Below are positions 9,587-16,904 of a DNA stretch of 64,000 nucleotides, one piece after another. A program made the position numbers and the translations under genes. Within the stretch, counting starts at the first letter, position 1; every line of letters begins with the position of its first letter. The notes under the pieces are model-generated. The model was not told the origin of the DNA and ran no database searches. It saw only the letters and a program-made list of their open reading frames with translations. Origin of the DNA: an uncultured Anaerolineae bacterium. Lineage in GTDB: Bacteria > Chloroflexota > Anaerolineae > J036 > Brachytrichaceae. The stretch covers positions 1 to 64,000 of the forward strand of contig CALBEF010000037.1 in the NCBI GenBank assembly GCA_937927775.1, read 5' to 3'.

Positions 9587-10434
9587 AGGCAGACGGGCGT
9601 TTCCTGGGATTGCCGCCTGACTTCTGGGCGAATGTCAGGACGATCAGCGAATATACAGGCTACACGGCCCGCGGTTCCGGCCAGATCAGGATTCCCAGCC
9701 TTCCAGACATTGCGCGCGTCTTTCGCCGGCTTGGACTTGATCTTTCAGCAATCTTTACTGGCGACGATGCGCTGACCCCTCTCGGCGCGCAGTTGACCGA
9801 GTATTTTGCGTATCGGGCGGATATTTTGAACTCGTTTGTTCAACCCCGATTGATGGATGTCGATCGCGCCAGGCAGGTCTTCCATGAGTTGCGGGCCAGG
9901 TTATCGCCGCAATGCCCCCTGCCCATGAACAAACAGAAAGGAGCCAAACGCTCTCCTGCGTTTCTCACCGGCTGTGTCAATATGCTGATTGACCAGAACA
10001 GGGGCAACTACCCCTGTGACTATGACCCTCACAGCCCTGCCACACTGGTCCAATCTGGAAGGCTCCTCCGCACTCTGTCCAGACGGTTAGACGGCGCTTT
10101 TCCCGCTACAACCAACCCGATTGCTGTGTGGGAAATTAAGGAGTACTACTACACAACCACTTTCGGCAGCAGGGTCGCGGACGGTATCTATGAATCGTTG
10201 CTGGATGGGATGGAGCTGGATGAGGTTCGACGAAATACTGGCCTGCATGTGCGACACTATTTGATGATCGATGGGAAATACACCTGGTGGGACTGCGGGC
10301 GATCCTATCTCTGCCGGCTTATTGACATGCTCCACATGGGCTATGTAGTAGATGAAGTCCTTTTCGGCTATGAAGTGATCGAGCGATTGCCTGATCTGGT
10401 TCAGGAATGGCGCGCCGCAGCAAATGCCCTGTGA
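9583..10434 (+). CDS. Putative Type II restriction endonuclease, PD-(D/E)xK-like
   Basis: 283 residues. It is identified mainly by position: it overlaps the controller gene and completes an M-C-R arrangement. A plausible PD-(D/E)xK active site is D170, then E184-I-K186 in AVWEIKEYYYTTTFGSR, where the aromatic/threonine stretch after the lysine would be the strand-helix junction. I do not recognise a named isoschizomer family. Base composition is lower in G+C than the flanking genes, consistent with horizontal transfer of the whole island. Cleavage specificity is unknown. Confidence 0.7.
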   Translation: MKADGRFLGLPPDFWANVRTISEYTGYTARGSGQIRIPSLPDIARVFRRLGLDLSAIFTGDDALTPLGAQLTEYFAYRADILNSFVQPRLMDVDRARQVFHELRARLSPQCPLPMNKQKGAKRSPAFLTGCVNMLIDQNRGNYPCDYDPHSPATLVQSGRLLRTLSRRLDGAFPATTNPIAVWEIKEYYYTTTFGSRVADGIYESLLDGMELDEVRRNTGLHVRHYLMIDGKYTWWDCGRSYLCRLIDMLHMGYVVDEVLFGYEVIERLPDLVQEWRAAANAL

Positions 10435-10456
10435 GCCTCATCGGCAGCAGCTTGAC

Positions 10457-11869
10457 TCAGCGCCCCCGCTCAACAGGCGCGTTCGTGGCCGGCGCCGTGA
10501 ACCAGAACTGGTTGCCCTGGCCCGGCGCGCTGTCCACCCCGATCTGCCCGCCCATCGCCTCAGTGAGCGAACGGGCGATTGCCAGCCCCAGGCCGCTGCC
10601 GCCGCTTTCGCGCGCGCGTGAGCGGTCGCCGCGATAGAAGCGGTCGAACACGCGCGCCGCCTCCTCTGGCGTCATGCCCGGGCCGGTGTCGCGCACGCTG
10701 ACCTCAATCACATCGTTCTTCTGCGCCACAGCGAGCGTCACCCATCCGCCGGCCGGCGTGTAGCGGATGGCGTTCGACAGCAGGTTGCGCAGAATCTGGG
10801 CCAGCCGGTCGGGGTCGGCCAGCGCGTACAGAGCAGATGAGGCTGAGCTGGCATCGAGGATGACGCCGCGCGCTTCGGCCAGGGCGCTGAAACGCTCGGC
10901 GGCGGCGCGCGCGCTGGCCGCAACATCCACCGGCTGGATGTTGAGGGTGAGCTGGCCGGCCTCCATCAGCGCCAGCTCGCGCAGGTCGTCGATCAGCCGG
11001 TTCAACAGCAGGGTCTCATCGTGGATGGTGGCGATCTCGGATCGCTCCAGCGGATACACCCCGTCCAGCATGGCGCGCAGGTTGCCCTGAATGACGGCCA
11101 CCGGCGTGCGCAACTCGTGGGCGATGTCGGCCACCATGTTGCGGCGCAGCGTCTCTTCGCGCTGAAGCGACTCGGCCATGTTGTTGAACGCGCCGGCCAG
11201 CTCGGCGATCTCGCGCGGGCCGTTTGGCCGGACGCGATGCGCCCAGTCGCGCGCCGCAAACGCCCGCGCGCCGCGCGTCAGCTCGGCCAGCGGGGTGGTT
11301 AGCGCCCGGCTGACGGTCAGCCCCAGCGCAACGGCCAGCCCGCCGGCTGCCAGCGCCGCCACCAGGATGTTGCCGCGCAACTCATCCAGAAAAGCCTGTT
11401 GCGCCTGATCCAGAATGCCCCGCCCTGGAGCAGTCATGACCAGATACCCCGCCACGTTGTCGTTGACTTTGATCGGCGCAGCATCGGCCTGCTCCGCCGG
11501 CGTGAGGGGCTGCCCTGAGCGTGCGCCGTAGACAATGACCCCATTCGCGTCGGCCAGTGTGAAGGTTGCGTTGCCCCAGCCCATCCCGCGCCGGCCGGCG
11601 CCCTGTCCCATGCCAAAGCCCGGCCGCGCGTTGGCCGGCTCCGGCATGGCGTTGCCCAGCGCAGCCGCGACGCCGTCCCAACTGCCCGTCTGCGCGTAGA
11701 ACGCTGCCAGCGCGTCGATCAGCGCGTCCTGGTTGCTTATCTCCTGGCGCGTCAGATAGCGCCGGAACTGGTCGTTGGCCGCCGCGTTGGCCAGCCAGGC
11801 GACAATCGCCACGCCGATCAACGATACGACCACGAAGGCAAGCGTCAGGCGCGTCCACAACCGATTCAT
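10457..11869 (-). CDS. Membrane sensor histidine kinase (BaeS-like)
   Basis: 470 residues. Transmembrane helix at about 9-28, extracytoplasmic sensor region 34-158, second helix 167-187, HAMP linker, then HisKA with the H-box DIAHELRTP and phospho-accepting His251, and a C-terminal ATPase with the N box (ILRNLLSNAIRYT), DTGPGM and GGSGLGLAIA. The sensor loop contains a Gly/Met/Arg-rich stretch around residues 84-99. ATG at 11869 is chosen; a longer reading would overlap the regulator gene. It follows the response regulator by 10 nt and is the last gene of a minus-strand operon with a Fe-S membrane protein. Confidence 0.9.
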   Translation of the reverse strand: MNRLWTRLTLAFVVVSLIGVAIVAWLANAAANDQFRRYLTRQEISNQDALIDALAAFYAQTGSWDGVAAALGNAMPEPANARPGFGMGQGAGRRGMGWGNATFTLADANGVIVYGARSGQPLTPAEQADAAPIKVNDNVAGYLVMTAPGRGILDQAQQAFLDELRGNILVAALAAGGLAVALGLTVSRALTTPLAELTRGARAFAARDWAHRVRPNGPREIAELAGAFNNMAESLQREETLRRNMVADIAHELRTPVAVIQGNLRAMLDGVYPLERSEIATIHDETLLLNRLIDDLRELALMEAGQLTLNIQPVDVAASARAAAERFSALAEARGVILDASSASSALYALADPDRLAQILRNLLSNAIRYTPAGGWVTLAVAQKNDVIEVSVRDTGPGMTPEEAARVFDRFYRGDRSRARESGGSGLGLAIARSLTEAMGGQIGVDSAPGQGNQFWFTAPATNAPVERGR

Positions 11870-11879
11870 GCCTTCAGCC

Positions 11880-12569
11880 TCATTCGCGCAGCCGGTACCC
11901 AACGCCGAACACGGTTTCGATATAAGTGGGGTTGCCGGGGTCGGGTTCGATCTTCCTGCGCAGATTTTTGATATGCGAGTCAATCGTGCGCTCAAATCCC
12001 TCGTACATGTAGCCCAGCGCCGCGTCGATCAACTCGCCGCGTGTGAAGGCGCGGTTGGGGTGTTGCATGAGCGCGCGCAACAAATCGAACTCGGTGGGGG
12101 TCAATTCGACGGCGCGCCCGGCCACGCTGACGTGCCGTTGTTCCATATCCATGCGCAGGCCGCGAATCTCGATGATGGGCGAAGGGCGCAACGCGCCGGA
12201 CGCCCGGCGCAACAACGCTCGCGCGCGGGCCACCACCTCCGACGGGTTGAACGGCTTGGTCAGATAGTCGTCTGCGCCGAGGTCCAGCCCGCGCAATTTG
12301 TCGGCGTCTTCCACGCGCGCGGTGAGCATCAAAATCGGGATGCCGGCCAGATGCGCGTCGGCGCGCAACAGGCGCACCAGCTCGAAGCCGTCGCGTTTGG
12401 GCATCATCACATCCAGCACCACGAGATCGGGCCGGTCATGCCGGATGACGCGCAGCGCCTGTTCGCCATCGGCGGCGGTAAGCGCCTGAAAGCCGGCCTG
12501 CTCCAGGTAGGAGCGCACCAGGCGCACGATCTGCGGGTCGTCGTCGGCAATCAGAATGCGCGCGGCCAT
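11880..12569 (-). CDS. OmpR/PhoB-family response regulator (BaeR-like)
   Basis: 229 residues: receiver domain with acidic pair D10-D11, phospho-acceptor D53 (VVLDVMMP), switch T83 and K105, followed by a winged-helix DNA-binding domain with the recognition segment FERTIDSHIKNLRRK and the terminal YIETVFGVGYRL hairpin. It is the cognate partner of the kinase immediately downstream. Its start lies one base after the stop of the upstream anchored repeat protein, implying translational coupling and a shared transcript. Likely regulates this operon or envelope/redox functions; the target is not visible. Confidence 0.92.
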   Translation of the reverse strand: MAARILIADDDPQIVRLVRSYLEQAGFQALTAADGEQALRVIRHDRPDLVVLDVMMPKRDGFELVRLLRADAHLAGIPILMLTARVEDADKLRGLDLGADDYLTKPFNPSEVVARARALLRRASGALRPSPIIEIRGLRMDMEQRHVSVAGRAVELTPTEFDLLRALMQHPNRAFTRGELIDAALGYMYEGFERTIDSHIKNLRRKIEPDPGNPTYIETVFGVGYRLRE

Positions 12570-12570
12570 G

Positions 12571-13284
12571 TCACTTCGATTGTAGTGCGGTCACAGCCTG
12601 TTGCACGGCGCTGACTTCGGCAATCTGACCCTGCGACACCAGTTCGCGGATCGGCGCGCCGGTGTCTGTGTCCGCCGGCAGATTCAGCGCCGCGAGCAGC
12701 GCATCGAGCGGCACGGCGCACAGGTCGCTGATCTCGCGCAGCGACATGCGGCCTTTGATGTCGCTGCCGGGCAGAACTGCGCCGGCCGGCAGCGGGGTGG
12801 GCGTGATGTGTTCGCCGGCCTGTTTGGAAGTCTGGGCGCCGGCGTTGTCGTCGCTTTGCGTTGCGCTGCTATTGTCCTCGCCGGGCGTTGCTTCTGGCGG
12901 CGTCGGTATGCTGGTCGGAGTTGGCTCAGGCAGGGCCGGCTCGGCGGTCGGCGCTGCCGGCGCTGCTGCGCGGGTTTCCAGCGCCTCGCGCAGCGCGCTG
13001 ACCTCGAAGCCGGGCGCAAGCTTTTCCACGTCCTTCAGCGCTGTGCTGGCCGGCACATCAGCCGGAAGGTTGACCAGCGCGTACAGCTCTGCCTGCGACA
13101 GTCCGAACCCGTCGGCGACTTGTTGCAGGGTCATCCAGCCTTTCACATCAGCCGGCGCCAGTTGATTCAGATTGACGGACGCGCGTCCGCTGGTGGACCA
13201 CAGGCCGGCGCTTTGGGCCGCGACCACTGTGCCCAGAAAGGCGATCACGAACAAAATGGGGACAAGCAGGGGATTGACTCTCAT
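12571..13284 (-). CDS. Membrane-anchored protein with two 'KGxMxL' repeats
   Basis: 237 residues. An N-terminal membrane anchor (about 5-25) is followed by two related helical repeats, residues 45-102 (DVKGWMTLQQVADGFGLS, then LVNLPADVPAST) and 174-233 (DIKGRMSLREISDLCAVP, then LNLPADTDTGAP), joined by a Pro/Thr/Ser-rich linker. Similar short repeats occur at the ends of membrane Fe-S proteins in anaerobes, so a link with the NapH-like neighbour is plausible. No cysteine pairs or catalytic motif are present apart from one Cys in repeat 2. The operon position between the Fe-S protein and the two-component genes suggests an adaptor or sensor role outside the membrane (inference). Confidence 0.6.
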   Translation of the reverse strand: MRVNPLLVPILFVIAFLGTVVAAQSAGLWSTSGRASVNLNQLAPADVKGWMTLQQVADGFGLSQAELYALVNLPADVPASTALKDVEKLAPGFEVSALREALETRAAAPAAPTAEPALPEPTPTSIPTPPEATPGEDNSSATQSDDNAGAQTSKQAGEHITPTPLPAGAVLPGSDIKGRMSLREISDLCAVPLDALLAALNLPADTDTGAPIRELVSQGQIAEVSAVQQAVTALQSK

Positions 13285-13330
13285 GGCGTTTTCTTCCTTC
13301 GCGTAAATGGCGCAACAAGGCGCTCACAAT

Positions 13331-14263
13331 TCAGCCAGTCGGCTTCGCAGTTTCTGAGGCGGCAGCGCGAGGGGCGGGCAGCCAGGCCGGCGCCAGCTTG
13401 ACCTCCAGCGCGTTGCGGCGCGGGCAGGTCTCGACACAGGCCAGGCATCCCACGCAGTTGCCGCTGATGATCGCCGCTTTGTCCACATCCAGCTTGACCG
13501 GGCAGGGCCGCGCGCACAGGCCGCACTGTGTGCATGCGCTGCCGTTGCGCCGGATGCGCAGCAGGCTGAAGCGACTCAGCACACTGATGACGCCGCCCAG
13601 CGGGCACAGGTAGCGACACCACGCGCGTTCGACAAAGAAGGAGCCGATCAGGACAGCGAGGGTCGCCAGATACGCCGGCCAACTGGTCAGCACGTCGAAC
13701 TCGAATAACCACTCCAGCCCGAACAACGTGCGATACGGGTCAATGTCGGCGAACCACAGTTTCGTCAGGCTGATGGTCTGGTACAGGATGATCGCCAGCG
13801 TCACAAACCGGCCATAGCGCAACACCTTGTCCAGTGTTGCCGGCAATTCCACCGGCCGGATGCGGAGACGCCTGCGCATGCCGTTCAACATGTCCTGAAC
13901 CGCGCCGAATGGGCAGACCCAGCCGCAGAATGCGCCGCCGGCGATGAGCGTGCCGATCACCAGGCCGGCCAGCAGCACGAGGTTGGACAGGTGTGTTTTG
14001 GGCACGTACTCGCCGCCGCTGGAGATGAGACGCCACAGCGTCTCCACGCCGCCAAAGGGACACAGCGCGTCGATGGAGGGGACGACGCCATCCGTGACAG
14101 CGGTCTGGTGGGCAACGCTGCCGGCGATGATGAACACGCCGAAGCCGAGTTGTGTCAGGTGGCGCGCGCGCTGCGTCCACACAATGCGCCGGCGGCGTCT
14201 GGCAGCCGGCGAGTCGTACTTGAAGTCGAGCGAGAGTGATTTGAGGATGGGTTGTTTGTTCAT
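13331..14263 (-). CDS. NapH/MauN-like polytopic membrane protein with two [4Fe-4S] clusters
   Basis: 310 residues. Four or five hydrophobic helices carry the CGWVCPFGA and CRYLCPLGG motifs typical of the NapH/NosR/YccM group. The C-terminal part has two ferredoxin-type cluster motifs, CTQCGLCARPCP and CVGCLACVETCP. Such proteins pass electrons between the quinone pool and extracytoplasmic acceptors. No Nap, Nos or Mau genes are nearby; instead it sits with a secreted Ca-loop protein and a two-component system, so the acceptor is unknown. The downstream gene begins 46 nt later on the same strand. Confidence 0.82.
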   Translation of the reverse strand: MNKQPILKSLSLDFKYDSPAARRRRRIVWTQRARHLTQLGFGVFIIAGSVAHQTAVTDGVVPSIDALCPFGGVETLWRLISSGGEYVPKTHLSNLVLLAGLVIGTLIAGGAFCGWVCPFGAVQDMLNGMRRRLRIRPVELPATLDKVLRYGRFVTLAIILYQTISLTKLWFADIDPYRTLFGLEWLFEFDVLTSWPAYLATLAVLIGSFFVERAWCRYLCPLGGVISVLSRFSLLRIRRNGSACTQCGLCARPCPVKLDVDKAAIISGNCVGCLACVETCPRRNALEVKLAPAWLPAPRAAASETAKPTG

Positions 14264-14452
14264 ACCGGGTTGCTCCTGTCAGGTTTCGATCTGAAGATAG
14301 CAACCCGTTGTGGAGAAATTGTGCAGGCGGCCCCGCGTCACTCTCGCGCAATCCTCACTTACACAAAGGCGATAGACAAACCAGACAACCGGGACTGGAT
14401 TTCTGCCTGCGCGGGCGCGAGGGCGCGCCCGCCACACCGGCAGACGCAACAA

Positions 14453-14480
14453 GGCCGGCTGTCTGTTCAGACAGCCGGCC
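14453..14480. terminator. 13-bp hairpin between the Ca-loop protein and Fe-S protein genes
   Basis: GGCCGGCTGTCTG (14453-14465) pairs perfectly with its complement at 14468-14480 around a 2-nt loop. On the minus strand it lies just after the Ca-loop protein gene and is followed by TTGTTG, giving a weak terminator or an mRNA-stabilising hairpin that would let the first gene be expressed more strongly than the rest. Confidence 0.6.
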
Positions 14481-14514
14481 CTGCGCCGAGGGAGCAACCC
14501 TGCTCAGCCAGGGT

Positions 14515-15105
14515 TTAGCGGTTCCAGCGTCCGCCGCCACGGTTGGCCGGCCTGTTCTGGCCGCTGCCGTAGTTGTCGCACACACCGTCGCCGTTGTTGT
14601 CCACGAAGCCGGCGCCGGTTCCATCGCACACGCCGCTGCCGTTGCCGTAGCCGCGCGGCGCAAAGGCTGCGTTGAGCTGGGCCGTGACGTTGGCTTTCAT
14701 CGTGGCGATTGCGGCGTCGGCCTGCGCCTGCGTGATGCGACCTGAGATAACAGCGTTATTGAGGGCGGTCACGCGCGGCGCGATGAAGGCGTCCACGATT
14801 GTGTCCAGCGCCACGCCCTTCTCGGCGGCCACATTGGCGATGGTCCTGCCGGTCTTGAGGGTGGCGACCAGCTCGGTCTGGCTCATGTTGAGCGTCCTGG
14901 CGGCCACGGCGACCAGCGAGGCATCCGGCCCGCCGGCGCGGCTGCGCACCATCAGGCCCAGGTTGAGGGCAGTTGTGTTGCGCCCGCGCGCCTGTGTCTG
15001 GGGCGGCTGCCCGGTTTGCGCGGCAGCGGCCTGATTGAACACGACCAGGCCGGCGAGCGCGGCCACTGCGACCAGCGCGCTGAGTTTGATCCACTTGCGA
15101 TTCAT
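14515..15105 (-). CDS. Secreted helical protein with EF-hand-like calcium loop
   Basis: 196 residues. GGAGG lies 8 nt before the ATG at 15105. A signal peptide (about 1-29, ending in QAAAAQ) precedes an alpha-helical central region (60-150), whose segments ASLVAVAARTLNMS and GRITQAQADAAIATM resemble DNA-free helical repeats found in many secreted actinobacterial and chloroflexal proteins. A Gly/Asn/Arg-rich C-terminal part contains an EF-hand or dockerin-like loop DNNGDGVCD (169-177). It is first in the row of genes leading to the NapH-like Fe-S protein and the two-component pair. Function unknown; an extracytoplasmic partner of the Fe-S protein is a reasonable guess. Confidence 0.65.
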   Translation of the reverse strand: MNRKWIKLSALVAVAALAGLVVFNQAAAAQTGQPPQTQARGRNTTALNLGLMVRSRAGGPDASLVAVAARTLNMSQTELVATLKTGRTIANVAAEKGVALDTIVDAFIAPRVTALNNAVISGRITQAQADAAIATMKANVTAQLNAAFAPRGYGNGSGVCDGTGAGFVDNNGDGVCDNYGSGQNRPANRGGGRWNR

Positions 15106-15233
15106 TTTATTTTCCTCCATAGAACGGTTGGTTTGTCTTTTTGCGCTGATCGGGTTTTGTGAACCCTGTTGCGCTGGCCTGTTTATAGCCGGCAGGTATG
15201 GAGGAATGATGGAGATGGCGCCATAGAGCGCGC

Positions 15234-16859
15234 CTATTCCCATTCGATGGTGGCGGGGGGTTTGGTGGTGATGTCGTAAGTGACGCGGTTGACGCCGGCC
15301 ACTTCGTTGACAATGCGGCTGCTGACGCGGGCCAGCACGTCGTAGGGGATGCGCGCCCAGTCGGCGGTCATGAAGTCGTCGGTGGTCACGGCGCGAATAG
15401 CGACCACTTCGTTGTACGTGCGCCCATCGCCCATGACGCCCACGGCGCGCACCGGCAGGAGCACGGCGAACGCCTGCGATGTGGCGCGCATGAGATTGGC
15501 GCGCCGCAGTTCTTCCTGCAGGATCGCGTCGGCCTGACGCAAACGCTCCAGGCGCTCCCAGGTGACATCGCCCAACACGCGCACGGCCAGGCCGGGGCCG
15601 GGGAAGGGCTGACGCCATACGATTTCATCCGGCAGGCCGAGCGCCGACCCCACCGCACGCACCTCATCCTTGAACAGATAGCGCAGCGGCTCCAGCAGCT
15701 CGAACTGCATGTCTTTGGGCAGGCCGCCCACGTTGTGGTGGGTCTTGATCTTGGCCGCCGCCTGGCGCTCCGGCCCGCGCGATTCGATCACGTCGGGGTA
15801 GAGCGTGCCCTGAGCCAGAAGGATTTTGGATTCTGGATTTTGGATTTTGGACTGGATTTGGGCGATCTGAGACTCGAACACGCGGATGAATTTCTCGCCG
15901 ATGCGCTTGCGCTTCTCTTCCGGGTCGGTGACGCCCTGCAGAACTTCCAGAAACGCTTCGGCGGCGTTGACGGCGATCAGGCGCATCCCCTGGGCGCGCT
16001 GAAATGTTTCGATCACCTGCTCGGCTTCGCCCTTGCGCAACAGGCCGGTGTCCACAAACACGCACGTCAACTGGTCGCCGACGGCGCGATGGACGAGCGC
16101 CGCCGTGACCGACGAATCCACGCCGCCGGAGAGTCCGCAGATCACGGGCCGCTCGCCGACCTGGGCGCGGATGCGCGTCACGCTTTCGTCGATGATGTTG
16201 GCCGGCGTCCACTCGGCGGGACAGCCGCACACGCCGTGCACGAAGTGACTGATGATCTCGCGCCCGCGCTGGGTGTGATTGACTTCCGGGTGGAACTGAA
16301 TGGCGTACAGCCGGCGGGCGTCATCGGCCATGCCGGCGATGGGCGAGTTGGCGCTGCGCGCGATGACGCGGAAGCCGGGCGGCGCTTGCTCCACCCGGTC
16401 GCCATGGCTCATCCACACGGAGATGCTGGATTTTGAATTGCGTGTTGCGTGTTGCGTATTCTGGACTCTGGATTCTGTATTCTGAGTTCTGAGTTCTGCC
16501 GGCAACAGCGCGCAGGCGTCAAATGCCACATCGGCCTGGCCGTATTCGCGCTGCGTGGCCGGCGCAACCACGCCGCCCAATGCGCGCGCCAATAATTGCA
16601 TCCCATAGCAAATGCCCAGCACGGGCAGTCCCGACGCCAGCACGTAATCCGGGAGTGTTGGCGCGCCGGCGTCGTACACGCTGTTCGGGCCGCCGGAGAG
16701 GATGAAGCCGCGCGGGCGCAGCGCCATCACCTGCTCCGCCGGCGCATCCCAGGCAAACAACTCGCAGTACACGTTGGCTTCGCGCACCCGGCGCGCAATC
16801 AGTTGCGAATATTGAGAGCCAAAATCCAGAACGGCGATGGTGTGAGTGTGCAGCGTCAT
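15234..16859 (-). CDS. guaA: GMP synthase (glutamine-hydrolysing), with two repeat-encoded insertions
   Basis: 541 residues; converts XMP, glutamine and ATP to GMP in the cytoplasm. The class-I glutamine amidotransferase domain has nucleophile C84 (GICYGMQ) and H190/E192 (FHPEV). The ATP pyrophosphatase domain has the P-loop SGGVDSS (244-250), and the dimerisation domain ends in the conserved [11 protein letters not shown]. Two segments do not belong to the family: residues about 121-146 ([18 protein letters not shown]) and about 335-347 ([12 protein letters not shown]). Both are encoded by heptanucleotide repeats and keep the frame. Both fall where surface loops are expected. The gene should be essential or nearly so, so the insertions are presumably tolerated. 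Confidence 0.95.
   Translation of the reverse strand: MTLHTHTIAVLDFGSQYSQLIARRVREANVYCELFAWDAPAEQVMALRPRGFILSGGPNSVYDAGAPTLPDYVLASGLPVLGICYGMQLLARALGGVVAPATQREYGQADVAFDACALLPAELRTQNTESRVQNTQHATRNSKSSISVWMSHGDRVEQAPPGFRVIARSANSPIAGMADDARRLYAIQFHPEVNHTQRGREIISHFVHGVCGCPAEWTPANIIDESVTRIRAQVGERPVICGLSGGVDSSVTAALVHRAVGDQLTCVFVDTGLLRKGEAEQVIETFQRAQGMRLIAVNAAEAFLEVLQGVTDPEEKRKRIGEKFIRVFESQIAQIQSKIQNPESKILLAQGTLYPDVIESRGPERQAAAKIKTHHNVGGLPKDMQFELLEPLRYLFKDEVRAVGSALGLPDEIVWRQPFPGPGLAVRVLGDVTWERLERLRQADAILQEELRRANLMRATSQAFAVLLPVRAVGVMGDGRTYNEVVAIRAVTTDDFMTADWARIPYDVLARVSSRIVNEVAGVNRVTYDITTKPPATIEWE
15821..15860. repeat. GGATTTT heptamer array inside guaA
   Basis: Five and a half degenerate heptamers on the plus strand: GGATTTT, GGATTCT, GGATTTT, GGATTTT, a 5-nt partial unit, GGATTTG. 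In guaA they encode a [11 protein letters not shown]-type peptide just before the [10 protein letters not shown] motif. Compared from memory with E. coli GuaA, this loop is about seven residues longer, i.e. three heptamers (21 nt), which keeps the frame. Confidence 0.9.
16425..16498. repeat. Mixed heptamer array (GCGTGTT and CTGGATT families) inside guaA
   Basis: Two blocks: GCGTGTT, GCGTGTT, GCGTATT (16440-16460), then CTGGACT, CTGGATT, CTGTATT, CTGAGTT, CTGAGTT (16461-16495) and a partial unit. They encode an Asn/Thr/Gln/Arg-rich segment in the glutamine amidotransferase domain, immediately before the conserved SVWMSHGD motif. Confidence 0.9.
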
Positions 16860-16904
16860 AGCGCAGCGGATTATAGGCGCGAGGTATTGCGCAGCCGGCG
16901 CTTC

